In this document: one piece after another, positions 19,894 through 27,693 of the stretch
Layout of the letters: each line of letters starts with the position of its first letter
Position numbering within the stretch: position 1 is the stretch's first letter
From: Loktanella sp. SALINAS62
GTDB taxonomy: Bacteria; Pseudomonadota; Alphaproteobacteria; Rhodobacterales; Rhodobacteraceae
Direction of reading: 5' to 3'
Length of the DNA stretch: 64,000 nt
NCBI RefSeq assembly: GCF_018263905.1
Contig: NZ_JAAFZU010000002.1
Location: 1 to 64,000, forward strand
Translations under genes and position numbers: made by a program
Notes under the pieces: generated by a model
Told to the model about the DNA's origin: nothing
Database searches by the model: none
What the model saw: the letters and a program-made list of their open reading frames with translations, nothing else

Positions 19894-21413
19894 GGGACAC
19901 GCTGCTGACGCTTGAAGGGCTGACCAAGGCCTATCCGGGCGTTGTCGCCAATCGCGACGTGTCGTTTGACATCGGAAAGGGAGAGATCCACGCGTTGCTG
20001 GGTGAAAACGGGGCTGGCAAATCGACGCTGGTCAAAACGATCTACGGGCTGGTCAAACCCGACAGTGGCCACATGACGCTGGACGGCCGCCGCTTTGCCC
20101 CGGACGATCCTGCCGCCGCGCGGCGCGCCGGCGTCGGCATGGTCTTTCAGCACTTTTCCCTGTTCGACGCATTGACGGTTGCCGAAAACATCGTGTTGGG
20201 CATGGATGCCCCCCCCAGCCCCCGCGCCATCGCGGCAGAGGTGCGGCGCGTTTCCGACCTGTACGGTCTGCCGCTGGACCCCGACCGGACCGTAGGCGAC
20301 CTGTCGGCGGGCGAACGCCAGCGGGTCGAAATCATCCGCTGCCTGCTGCAGGATCCCCGTCTGCTGATCATGGATGAACCGACGTCCGTGCTGACCCCGC
20401 AAGAGGTGGACATCCTGTTCACTACCCTGCGCAAGCTGTCAGGCGAAGGCACCGCGATCCTGTATATCAGCCATAAACTGTCCGAAATCGCGGCCCTGTG
20501 CGAAGCGGCCACCGTGCTGCGGTTGGGCGCGGTCGTGGCGACCTGCGATCCACGCACGACGGCACCGCGCGACATGGCTGAATTGATGGTCGGTCAAGTG
20601 CTGCAATCGCCCGTGCGCGCAGCCCGACCCGCGGGCCGGATGGCGCTGGAATTGCGCGGGTTGTCCGCGCGGGCACCGCACCGGTTCGGCACCGCACTGC
20701 GCGACATCACTGTCGCCGTCCGGGCCGGAGAGGTGCTGGGCATCGGCGGTGTCGCGGGCAACGGTCAGGACGAACTGGTCGCGGCCCTGTCGGGCGAAAT
20801 GCCGGTCGCGGCGGACATGGTCTGGTTCAACGGGTCGCCTGTGGGAAGCGATCCGGTGAATACGCGCCGCGCCAATGGATTGCTGTGCGCGCCAGAGGAA
20901 CGGCTGGGCCATGCCGCAGCCCCCGACATGACATTGACCGAAAACGCCCTGCTGACCGGTGTTACCCGCAAGGGACTGGCAAGGCGCGGTTTCCTGCGCT
21001 GGCCGCAGGCGCGCCATTTCGCCCAAGAGATCATCGCCGGTTTTGACGTGCGCACGCCGGGGCCGGAGAACACGGCCCGGTCGCTGTCGGGTGGTAACCT
21101 GCAGAAATTCGTCATCGGACGCGAAATCATGCAAGACCCGCAGGTGTTTGTCGTGAACCAGCCGACATGGGGCGTCGATGCCGCCGCTGCCGCAGCAATC
21201 CGGCAGGCGCTTTTGACGCTGGCCGACAACGGCGCGGCGGTGATCGTGATCTCTCAGGATCTGGACGAGTTGATGGAGATATCGGACCGCTTCTGTGCGT
21301 TGACCGAAGGCCGGCTGAGCGAGCCGCGTCCCGCACGTGGCCTGACGGTCGACCAGATCGGGATGATGCTGGGTGGTGCACACGATATGGAGGTCGCGCA
21401 TGTTGCGAAATGA
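19890..21413 (+). CDS. BMP-type nucleoside ABC importer, ATP-binding protein
   Basis: A 507-residue protein with two ABC domains. The first has an intact Walker A (GENGAGKST, 38-46), signature LSAGERQRVEI and Walker B LLIMDEPTSVL. The second has a weak Walker A (GVAGNGQDEL) but a good LSGGNLQKFVIGREI signature, the pattern of sugar/nucleoside (RbsA/YufO) ATPases. It starts at ATG 19890 overlapping xdhC. Placed after xdhABC and before two permeases and a BMP lipoprotein-like binding protein, it most likely powers uptake of purine nucleosides or bases. Confidence 0.92.
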   Translation: MRDTLLTLEGLTKAYPGVVANRDVSFDIGKGEIHALLGENGAGKSTLVKTIYGLVKPDSGHMTLDGRRFAPDDPAAARRAGVGMVFQHFSLFDALTVAENIVLGMDAPPSPRAIAAEVRRVSDLYGLPLDPDRTVGDLSAGERQRVEIIRCLLQDPRLLIMDEPTSVLTPQEVDILFTTLRKLSGEGTAILYISHKLSEIAALCEAATVLRLGAVVATCDPRTTAPRDMAELMVGQVLQSPVRAARPAGRMALELRGLSARAPHRFGTALRDITVAVRAGEVLGIGGVAGNGQDELVAALSGEMPVAADMVWFNGSPVGSDPVNTRRANGLLCAPEERLGHAAAPDMTLTENALLTGVTRKGLARRGFLRWPQARHFAQEIIAGFDVRTPGPENTARSLSGGNLQKFVIGREIMQDPQVFVVNQPTWGVDAAAAAAIRQALLTLADNGAAVIVISQDLDELMEISDRFCALTEGRLSEPRPARGLTVDQIGMMLGGAHDMEVAHVAK

Positions 21414-21457
21414 GGGACGCCTGCGGCGGGCGAGTATTTTTGGCAAGATGATGCAAC
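21413..21457 (+). repeat. Interspersed repeat copy B, after the ABC ATPase gene
   Basis: Directly after the ATPase stop: CCTGCGGCGGGC then GAGTATTTTTGGCAAGATGATGC (about 21432-21454). It forms most of the gap before the permease GTG at 21468. Confidence 0.85.
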
Positions 21458-21467
21458 GGGTCGCGCT

Positions 21468-22553
21468 GTGATCGTTCTGGAAAAACGCCCGATGCCATCG
21501 CAGGTCTGGGCCTGGGCCGCACCCCTGATGGCTGTGGCACTGACCATGCTGCTGGGCGGCTTTTTGTTCGCCGCACTTGGCAAGAACCCGGTGAGCGTCA
21601 TACGGACGATCTTTTGGGATCCGTTGTTTTCGGAATTCGCGTGGTTCTATCGCCCACAGATCCTGATCAAGGGCGCGCCATTGGTGCTGATCGCCATCGG
21701 GCTTAGTTTCGGGTTTCGCGCCGGTGTCTGGAACATCGGGGCCGAAGGTCAGTATATCGTCGGCGCCATTTGTGGCGCGGCGGTGGCGCTGGCGCTGTAT
21801 CCAATGGATGCCCGCTGGCTGATCTTTCCGCTGATGGTGGTGGCGGGCGCGCTGGGCGGCTGGGTCTGGGCGATGATCCCCGGTGTGCTGCGCGTACGCT
21901 TTGGCACCAACGAGATTCTGGTCAGCCTGATGTTGGTCTATGTCGCGGAACAATTGCTGTCCGGCATGGCGCTGGGCGCGATGCGCAACCCTGACGGCAT
22001 GGGATTTCCCGGCAGCCGCAATCTGGCGCAATACCCGTCGGCGGCAAACCTTGATCTGATCGCAGGGACCGGGATGCACTGGGGCGTCGTGTTTGCGCTG
22101 ATCGCTGTCATTTTTGCCTATGTCACACTGTCGCGGCACCTGTTCGGCTTTCAGGTGCGGCTGGCCGGACAGGCGCCGCGCGCCGCACGGTTCGCAGGCG
22201 TCAACCCGGCGCGGATGATCCTGCTCTGTATGGGTATTTCCGGCGCACTTGCAGGGGTTGCCGGGTTGTTCGAGGTTGCCGGTCCGTCCGGCCAGATCAG
22301 TATTGATTTCAACGTCGGCTACGGGTTCACCGCGATTATCGTGGCGTTTCTGGGGCGCCTGCATCCACTGGGCATTCTGGCCGCAGGCGCGCTGATGGCG
22401 CTGACCTACATCGGCGGCGGCATCGCGCAAAGCCAGTTGGGCCTGCCTGCCGCCGCGATCAGCCTGTTGCAGGGGATGCTGCTGTTCACCCTGCTGGCGG
22501 TCGATGTGCTGACAAATTACCGCGTCCGGTTTGGCCGCAGAGAGGTGGCGTGA
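21468..22553 (+). CDS. BMP-type nucleoside ABC importer, permease 1
   Basis: A 361-residue BPD_transp_2 membrane protein with about nine to ten helices. It shows the family blocks LVLIAIGLSFGFRAGVWNIGAEGQ and VRFGTNEILVSLML. The annotated start is a GTG; an in-frame ATG eight codons later (21492) is an alternative and neither has a strong binding site, perhaps because the repeat copy B sits just upstream. It pairs with permease 2, whose start overlaps its stop. Confidence 0.9.
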   Translation: MIVLEKRPMPSQVWAWAAPLMAVALTMLLGGFLFAALGKNPVSVIRTIFWDPLFSEFAWFYRPQILIKGAPLVLIAIGLSFGFRAGVWNIGAEGQYIVGAICGAAVALALYPMDARWLIFPLMVVAGALGGWVWAMIPGVLRVRFGTNEILVSLMLVYVAEQLLSGMALGAMRNPDGMGFPGSRNLAQYPSAANLDLIAGTGMHWGVVFALIAVIFAYVTLSRHLFGFQVRLAGQAPRAARFAGVNPARMILLCMGISGALAGVAGLFEVAGPSGQISIDFNVGYGFTAIIVAFLGRLHPLGILAAGALMALTYIGGGIAQSQLGLPAAAISLLQGMLLFTLLAVDVLTNYRVRFGRREVA

Positions 22554-23467
22554 TGGATCTTACGTCGATCAACCCGATTCTGTTCTTTGCATCCCTGATG
22601 GTCGCGGCGACCCCGATCCTGCTGGCCGCCATCGGCGAATTGGTGGTCGAACGCGCGGGCGTGCTTAATCTGGGTGTCGAGGGCATGATGATCACCGGCG
22701 CTGTCATCGGTTTTATAGTCGCGGTAAGCACCGGCAGCCCGTGGCTGGGTTTTCTGGGGGCAGCGGTGGGTGGCGCGCTGATCAGTCAGGTGTTCGGGTT
22801 GCTGACGCAATATCTGCTGTCCAATCAGGTGGCGACGGGGCTGGCGCTGACGCTGTTCGGGCTGGGGCTTAGCGCGTTGATGGGTCAGGGCTACATCGGG
22901 ATCAAGGCGCCGTCCTTTCCCGACCTGCACCTGCCGATCCTGAGCGACATTCCCTATCTTGGGCCGATCGCGTTCCAGCATGATCCGATGGTCTATGTCG
23001 GGCTGCTGATCGTGCTGGCGGTCTGGCTGTTTTTGAACCGCAGCCGCGCGGGGCTGATCCTGCGCGCGGTCGGTGAAAACCACGATGCCGCGCATGCGCT
23101 GGGCTATAACGTCCGTCGCACACGGATGTTGGCCATCGCATTCGGCGGGGCCTGCGCGGGGCTGGGGGGCGCATACCTGAGCCTTCTGCGCGTACCGCAG
23201 TGGACCGAAGGCATGACCGCAGGTGCGGGCTGGATTGCATTGGCGATTGTCGTTTTTGCCAGTTGGCGACCGGGGCGGCTGGTGCTGGGTGCCTACCTTT
23301 TTGGCGGCGTCACCGTCCTGCAGCTTAATTTGCAGGCGGCTGGCATTGCGATCCCGGTCGAGTACCTGTCAATGTCGCCATATCTTGCCACCATTGCCGT
23401 TCTGGTCATCATGTCCGCCGGACGCAGCCCCGGTTCACTGGGCAAGCAGTTTCACGCAGCCCGCTAG
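22553..23467 (+). CDS. BMP-type nucleoside ABC importer, permease 2
   Basis: A 304-residue membrane permease of the BPD_transp_2 family, shorter than permease 1, as usual for this importer class. Diagnostic strings are LLAAIGELVVERAGVLNLGVEGMM and ILRAVGENHDAAHALGYNV. The ATG at 22553 overlaps the previous stop (TGATG) behind AGAGGTGG; a GTG one codon earlier is less likely. The stop is followed after 23 bases by the binding-protein gene. Confidence 0.91.
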   Translation: MDLTSINPILFFASLMVAATPILLAAIGELVVERAGVLNLGVEGMMITGAVIGFIVAVSTGSPWLGFLGAAVGGALISQVFGLLTQYLLSNQVATGLALTLFGLGLSALMGQGYIGIKAPSFPDLHLPILSDIPYLGPIAFQHDPMVYVGLLIVLAVWLFLNRSRAGLILRAVGENHDAAHALGYNVRRTRMLAIAFGGACAGLGGAYLSLLRVPQWTEGMTAGAGWIALAIVVFASWRPGRLVLGAYLFGGVTVLQLNLQAAGIAIPVEYLSMSPYLATIAVLVIMSAGRSPGSLGKQFHAAR

Positions 23468-23490
23468 GGCGACCAACAGGAGAGAAAACA

Positions 23491-24570
23491 ATGAAACGCA
23501 GAACCTTACTTGCGACAACCGCAGCGCTGCTCGCGCTGGGCACAGGGGCGTTCGCCCAATCCGATGACGTCACAAAGGTCGGCTTTGTCTATGTCGGGCC
23601 GGTGGGTGACGGCGGCTGGACCTATGAACACGATCAGGCCCGACAGGCGGTCGAGGCCGAATTCGGCGATGCCGTCGAAACGGTGTTCGTGGAATCGGTT
23701 CCCGAAGGCCCCGACGCCGAACGCGTGATGACCCAGATGGCACTGGACGGCGCGGACCTGATCTTTACCACCTCCTTCGGCTATATGGACCCGACCGTAA
23801 ACGTCGCCGCAAAATTCCCCGACGTGAAATTCGAACACGCCACCGGGTTCAAGCGCGCGGACAACCTGTCGACCTATTCCGCCCGCTTCTACGAAGGCCG
23901 CGCCGTTCAGGGCCACATCGCGGGCCAGCTGACCGAAAGCAATATCGTGGGTTACATCGGGTCCTACCCGATTCCCGAAGTGATCCGCGGTATCAACAGC
24001 GCCTATCTGCATGCCAAGGAAGTGAACCCCGACATCGAATTCAAGATCGTCTGGGCCTACACTTGGTTCGATCCCGCGAAAGAGGCCGAAGCTGCCAGCG
24101 TTCTGATCGAACAGGGCGCGGACGTGATCCTGCAACACACCGATTCCACCGCACCGCAGGCCGCTGCTCAGGCTGCGGGCAACGTCTATACCTTTGGTCA
24201 GGCGTCCGACATGGCGGAATACGGACCGATGCCGCGCGTGTCGTCGATCATCGACGATTGGGCCCCCTATTACATCGCCCGCACGCAGGCCGTCATGGAT
24301 GGCACATGGGAATCGACCGACACATGGGACGGCATCGGTCCGGGCATGGTCGGCATCGGTGAAATTTCCGACGCCGTCCCGGCAGAGGTGAAAGCATCGG
24401 CAGAAGCACTGCGCGACAGCATTGCAGAAGGCAGCTATCATCCGTTCACAGGCCCGATCAACAAGCAGGACGGGTCTGTCTGGCTGGCCGAAGGCGAAAC
24501 CGCCGACGACGGCACGCTGCTGGGCATGAATTTCTACGTCGAAGGTCTTGAAGGCGACATTCCAGAATAA
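23491..24570 (+). CDS. BMP family substrate-binding protein
   Basis: A 359-residue periplasmic protein of the basic-membrane-protein/PnrA family, the ligand receptor of the importer. It has a Sec signal peptide (KRRTLLATTAALLALGTGAFA), then KVGFVYVGPVGDGGWTYEHD, the usual first ligand loop. The AGGAGAG binding site gives strong translation. Known PnrA members bind purine nucleosides; the neighbouring xanthine dehydrogenase makes a purine ligand likely but does not prove which. A hairpin with a T-run follows the stop. Confidence 0.92.
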   Translation: MKRRTLLATTAALLALGTGAFAQSDDVTKVGFVYVGPVGDGGWTYEHDQARQAVEAEFGDAVETVFVESVPEGPDAERVMTQMALDGADLIFTTSFGYMDPTVNVAAKFPDVKFEHATGFKRADNLSTYSARFYEGRAVQGHIAGQLTESNIVGYIGSYPIPEVIRGINSAYLHAKEVNPDIEFKIVWAYTWFDPAKEAEAASVLIEQGADVILQHTDSTAPQAAAQAAGNVYTFGQASDMAEYGPMPRVSSIIDDWAPYYIARTQAVMDGTWESTDTWDGIGPGMVGIGEISDAVPAEVKASAEALRDSIAEGSYHPFTGPINKQDGSVWLAEGETADDGTLLGMNFYVEGLEGDIPE

Positions 24571-24595
24571 GTTCTGCGCCTGAACGACGGATCGG

Positions 24596-24621
24596 GGGCG
24601 GCCTGCGGGTCGCCCTTTTTT
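24596..24621 (+). terminator. Terminator of the xdh/BMP transporter operon
   Basis: GGGCG (24596-24600) pairs with CGCCC (24611-24615) around a 10-base loop, followed by a run of six or more T. It lies 26 bases after the binding-protein stop. Confidence 0.6.
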
Positions 24622-24711
24622 CTGCGCCATGACAGGTCGCGCAAGACCTTGCTTGCAGGGGCGTCGTTTTCGGCATTCGATGGGACAGCATAACCCGAAA
24701 GGATCGCCCCC

Positions 24712-25194
24712 ATGCCTGCCATCACCGGCCTTGGCCACGTTGCGCTAAAGGTCAAAGACGTTGAAAGATCGCTCGCGTTCTACCGCGATGTGATGCAATT
24801 TCCTGAAATGATGCGGCTGCACCACGACGATGGCAGCCTTTTTCTGATCTATCTGCGCATCACCGATACACAGTATCTGGAATTGTTTCCTGACGGGGTG
24901 GATGACACAGCACCCGGCCCCGACCACACCGGCATGCATCATTTTTGCCTGACGATCGATGTCATCGAACAGACCGTGGACCAGATCGTCGCGCGCGGCG
25001 GCATCCCCTGCGCGTGGACGACTGAAAACGGCACATCGGCGCTGCGCCCGGTGGACAAACCCGTGATTACCGACGGGCTGGACGGCAACCGCCAATCATG
25101 GCTGCAAGACCCCGATGGCAATCGGATCGAATTGATGGAAATGGCACCCGATTGCCTGCAAATGCAAGCCATTCGAAAACTCAAAGACATGTGA
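24712..25194 (+). CDS. VOC family protein (glyoxalase/dioxygenase-like)
   Basis: A 160-residue single-module VOC protein. LGHVALKVKDVERSLAFYRDVMQF opens the fold with the first ligand His; YLELFPDG, GMHHFCLTIDVIEQTVDQI and LQDPDGNRIELMEM supply the other ligands. It looks more like lactoylglutathione-lyase relatives than like ring-cleaving dioxygenases, but the reaction is not identifiable. The start follows AAAGGATCGCCCCC. It has its own transcription unit between two hairpins. Confidence 0.85.
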   Translation: MPAITGLGHVALKVKDVERSLAFYRDVMQFPEMMRLHHDDGSLFLIYLRITDTQYLELFPDGVDDTAPGPDHTGMHHFCLTIDVIEQTVDQIVARGGIPCAWTTENGTSALRPVDKPVITDGLDGNRQSWLQDPDGNRIELMEMAPDCLQMQAIRKLKDM

Positions 25195-25200
25195 TCTGCT

Positions 25201-25221
25201 GGGGCGCTAAAAAGGCGCCCC
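25201..25221. terminator. Hairpin between convergent VOC and csoR genes
   Basis: GGGGCGC (25201-25207) and GCGCCCC (25215-25221) form a perfect 7-bp stem with a 7-base loop. No long T-run follows on the plus strand, so termination efficiency is uncertain. Confidence 0.5.
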
Positions 25222-25227
25222 GTCACA

Positions 25228-25500
25228 TTACCGGGATGCTTTTTGCAGCAAATCGATCAATTCATCGAACTTGACCCGTTGTTCCACCGCGTCCCCACTG
25301 GCGATTGCCGTTTCGACACAATGGATCGCGTGGTTTTGCAAAATCAGCTTTTCCACCCCCAGCACCGCCGACCGGATCGCCGCCGTCTGGGCCAGAATAT
25401 CCATGCAATAACGATCGTCTTCGACCATCCGTGCGACCCCGCGCACTTGGCCTTCGAGCCGGGACAAACGGTCCAGCGTCTTGTTCTTGTTGGTTTTCAT
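25228..25500 (-). CDS. CsoR/FrmR/RcnR family repressor, CsoR-type ligands
   Basis: A 90-residue all-helical repressor of the CsoR/RcnR family, which binds DNA until a metal or electrophile is bound. The ligand set is Cys32 (YCMDIL), His57 and Cys61 (NHAIHC), with the same spacing as the Cu(I)-binding Cys36-His61-Cys65 of M. tuberculosis CsoR. Persulfide sensors (CstR) lack the His. The start at 25500 gives a normal N-terminus (KTNKNKTLDRLSRLEGQVRG). It is divergent from the Grx-MauE gene and shares an 84-bp control region containing a palindrome, which predicts autoregulation plus control of the neighbour. Confidence 0.87.
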   Translation of the reverse strand: MKTNKNKTLDRLSRLEGQVRGVARMVEDDRYCMDILAQTAAIRSAVLGVEKLILQNHAIHCVETAIASGDAVEQRVKFDELIDLLQKASR

Positions 25501-25544
25501 GACGTGAATCCTTCTTGCGGCGACAGGGGTGACAAATCCCCAGC

Positions 25545-25561
25545 ATACCCCATATGGGTAT
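25545..25561. promoter_or_regulatory. Probable CsoR-type operator
   Basis: ATACCC - 5 bases - GGGTAT (arms 25545-25550 and 25556-25561) is a perfect dyad in the divergent gap between the CsoR-family gene and the Grx-MauE gene. The TACCC/GGGTA half-sites are the kind bound by CsoR/CstR/FrmR family repressors. Confidence 0.6.
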
Positions 25562-25584
25562 ACAGACATGATGGAGACAAGACC

Positions 25585-26397
25585 ATGACGGCAACAGACT
25601 TGACTGACGACCCCGCCACGGCCCGCAGCAAAAGCAAGGGTGCCGACAAAAAAGCGTCACTTTACCGGATGGCCATGCCGGGACATTTATGCCCCTTTGG
25701 CCTGAAATCCAAATCCATGCTGGAACGCAAGGGTTATACCGTCGACGACAACCTGCTGGAAAGCCGTGAACAGATCGACGCGTTCAAGGCCGCGCACGAT
25801 GTTCAGACAACGCCGCAGGCCTTTATCGATGGTGAACGGGTCGGCGGCTACACCGACCTGAAAAAGCATTTTGGCTACCGCGTGCTGGAAAAAGGCGACA
25901 CCACCTATCGCCCCGTGATTGCGATTTTCGCCGCGACCGCGCTGATGGCGCTGGCCGTCGTGCTGAACCGCTACGACGGTTTTCCCGTTCTGACATGGCT
26001 CAAATGGTTTCTGGCCACGTCCATGGCAGTGCTGGCGATCCAGAAACTGCAAGACCTCGAAGGTTTCGTGAACGGCTTTCTGGGCTATGATCTGCTGGCC
26101 CGACGCTATGTGCCTTATGGCTACGCCTACCCCTTTGCCGAACTGTGGGCCGGGGTCGGCATGATGGCCCTGATCGGCACGGGATCGGCGCTGATCTGGC
26201 TGGTGGCACCCGTCGGCATATTCATCGGGTCCATCGGTGCAATCAGCGTGATCAAGGCTGTCTATATCGACAAACGTGAACTGACCTGCGCCTGCGTCGG
26301 CGGCGGATCGAACGTCCCGCTGGGATTCATTTCGTTGACCGAAAACCTGGCTATGCTGGGCATGGGGATCTGGATGCTGGCCCTGCTGTTGGGCTGA
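25585..26397 (+). CDS. Glutaredoxin-MauE fusion membrane protein
   Basis: A 270-residue two-part protein. Residues about 25-98 are a glutaredoxin domain with a monothiol CPFG active site (Cys36), the cis-proline loop TTPQAF and GGYTDL for glutathione contacts. Residues about 108-268 form four to five membrane helices of the MauE/DoxX type, with a CAC pair (Cys235, Cys237) in the ELTCACVGG loop, the counterpart of the redox cysteines of MauE. It would pass thiol redox equivalents at the membrane. It starts at ATG 25585 after GGAGACAAGACC. The divergent CsoR-type gene suggests induction by copper or a reactive sulfur species. The substrate is unknown. Confidence 0.8.
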   Translation: MTATDLTDDPATARSKSKGADKKASLYRMAMPGHLCPFGLKSKSMLERKGYTVDDNLLESREQIDAFKAAHDVQTTPQAFIDGERVGGYTDLKKHFGYRVLEKGDTTYRPVIAIFAATALMALAVVLNRYDGFPVLTWLKWFLATSMAVLAIQKLQDLEGFVNGFLGYDLLARRYVPYGYAYPFAELWAGVGMMALIGTGSALIWLVAPVGIFIGSIGAISVIKAVYIDKRELTCACVGGGSNVPLGFISLTENLAMLGMGIWMLALLLG

Positions 26398-26416
26398 TGC
26401 CGCAGGGTGGTTGGCG

Positions 26417-27094
26417 TCAGCGTGGCGCCAACCATTGATCGGCAAAGATGCCCAGATCGGGCGCCGCATAGTCTGGCGTGATGATCCCACCCGCTGGCAA
26501 CATGGCGTTACCGACCCGCGTGATGAATGCGCCCTGCGCCCCGACGGCCTGCGCGCCGACCGTGTCCCACAGATGCGCTGCAACCAGACACAACGCCCCC
26601 GCCGGCACCCCCAGCGCGTCCGCCACCATGCGATAACAATCCGGGTGCGGCTTGAATTTACCAATGCTGTGCACGCTGTAATGCGCTTCGAAAAACCCGG
26701 CGATTCCGGCTTTTTCCATCGGTGTCGGGCTGTCGGTCGGGGGCGAATTGGTCAACGTCACCATGCGCACGCCCGCATCACTTAACCGTGTCAGGGCCGG
26801 AATGACGTCGGGACAGGCTGGCATGTTGGTCAGCAGGTGCCGCAGCTCTGCCGTATCAGCGTCTGTAACGGCCACTCCTTCGGTCTCGCCCAGCATGTGC
26901 AACGTGCCGACCGCCAATTCGCCAAAGGGCGCGTAGGTCCCCGACAGCGTCACGGTCTGCGCATACAAAATCAGCTGCGCAAACCAAAGCCGCATTACCG
27001 ATGCATCATCGAACAACCGTGCAAACAGCGGTTCAATTGTCGTGATATCCAGCAAGGTTTCGTTGACATCAAAAACCAGAACACGGTCGGCCAT
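26417..27094 (-). CDS. Haloacid dehalogenase type II
   Basis: A 225-residue HAD-superfamily hydrolase of the L-2-haloacid dehalogenase type. The nucleophile Asp is in LVFDVNETLLD, motif II Thr/Ser in VTLTNSP, motif III Lys in GKFKPHPDCY and motif IV in VAAHLWDTVGAQAVG (the AHxWD form typical of dehalogenases). Whether it acts on halogenated acids in the cell is not shown by sequence. The start ATG at 27094 follows AAGGGGATCGCC; the open frame extends 31 codons upstream without signal. Confidence 0.87.
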   Translation of the reverse strand: MADRVLVFDVNETLLDITTIEPLFARLFDDASVMRLWFAQLILYAQTVTLSGTYAPFGELAVGTLHMLGETEGVAVTDADTAELRHLLTNMPACPDVIPALTRLSDAGVRMVTLTNSPPTDSPTPMEKAGIAGFFEAHYSVHSIGKFKPHPDCYRMVADALGVPAGALCLVAAHLWDTVGAQAVGAQGAFITRVGNAMLPAGGIITPDYAAPDLGIFADQWLAPR

Positions 27095-27147
27095 GGCGAT
27101 CCCCTTTTGCCTGCGCCCGCAAACATGACACGCCAAAACCCAAAGAA

Positions 27148-27175
27148 AAAGGCCCGCCGTAACAGGCGGGCCTTT
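27148..27175 (-). terminator. Strong terminator of the small secreted-protein gene
   Basis: AAAGGCCCGCC (27148-27158) and GGCGGGCCTTT (27165-27175) form an 11-bp perfect stem with a 6-base loop. On the minus strand it is followed by TTTTTCTTT. It lies 35 bases beyond the stop at 27210 and also insulates the dehalogenase gene. Confidence 0.8.
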
Positions 27176-27209
27176 GAGATGATTCACCGCAAAACAGCGG
27201 TGAAAGCGT

Positions 27210-27527
27210 TTAGTACAGGCCGTTCGAACCGATCAGGGTGTCGCCATCGGCATAGAGCGCACGCAGCAATTGCGCCTTGGTCGAATCGTATACGTTCGAA
27301 CCCATGATGCGGACCGCAAAGTCACGGTCTTTGCCGGTCAGCACTTCGCCCGGCGACACTGCCACACCCAAACGGGCCAGATTTTCGTTGAATGCTTCGC
27401 TGTTGGCCGAAGATGCGACAAAGCGATCGACGGGCAGAAGCGACATGGTCTGTGCGGATGCGGTGGTGGCGAACAGGCTACCTGCAGCAGCGACAGCGAT
27501 CACGGTGGCTTTGATGACGTTTTTCAT
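27210..27527 (-). CDS. Small secreted protein of unknown function
   Basis: A 105-residue protein with a clear Sec signal peptide (KNVIKATVIAVAAAGSLFATTASA) and a mature part of about 80 residues without cysteines. The mature part (SLLPVDRFVASSANSEAF, GVAVSPGEVLTGKDRDFAV, ALYADGDTLIGSNGLY) matches no family I know. It has a good ribosome binding site (TTGGAGAAAAGTT) and its own terminator, so it is probably expressed from its own promoter in the AT-rich gap upstream. Confidence 0.75.
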   Translation of the reverse strand: MKNVIKATVIAVAAAGSLFATTASAQTMSLLPVDRFVASSANSEAFNENLARLGVAVSPGEVLTGKDRDFAVRIMGSNVYDSTKAQLLRALYADGDTLIGSNGLY

Positions 27528-27693
27528 AACTTTTCTCCAATGAGTGACCCGGCGACAATGCGTCGTCGGTATGGGTATGAATTGGTATCACCTGCAAAAA
27601 AATGCGATTATAGATTTAGGACCATCTATCTGTGCGTTTTTGCAGTGTAACAAAAACACTTTTCGCTGCCATCAACGCATGACACAAAGCGGC

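Noticed and set aside
20439-22430. A long minus-strand open frame opposite the ABC transporter genes
   Set aside because: The real genes on the plus strand have complete Walker and permease motifs and overlapping starts; the antisense product is low-complexity.
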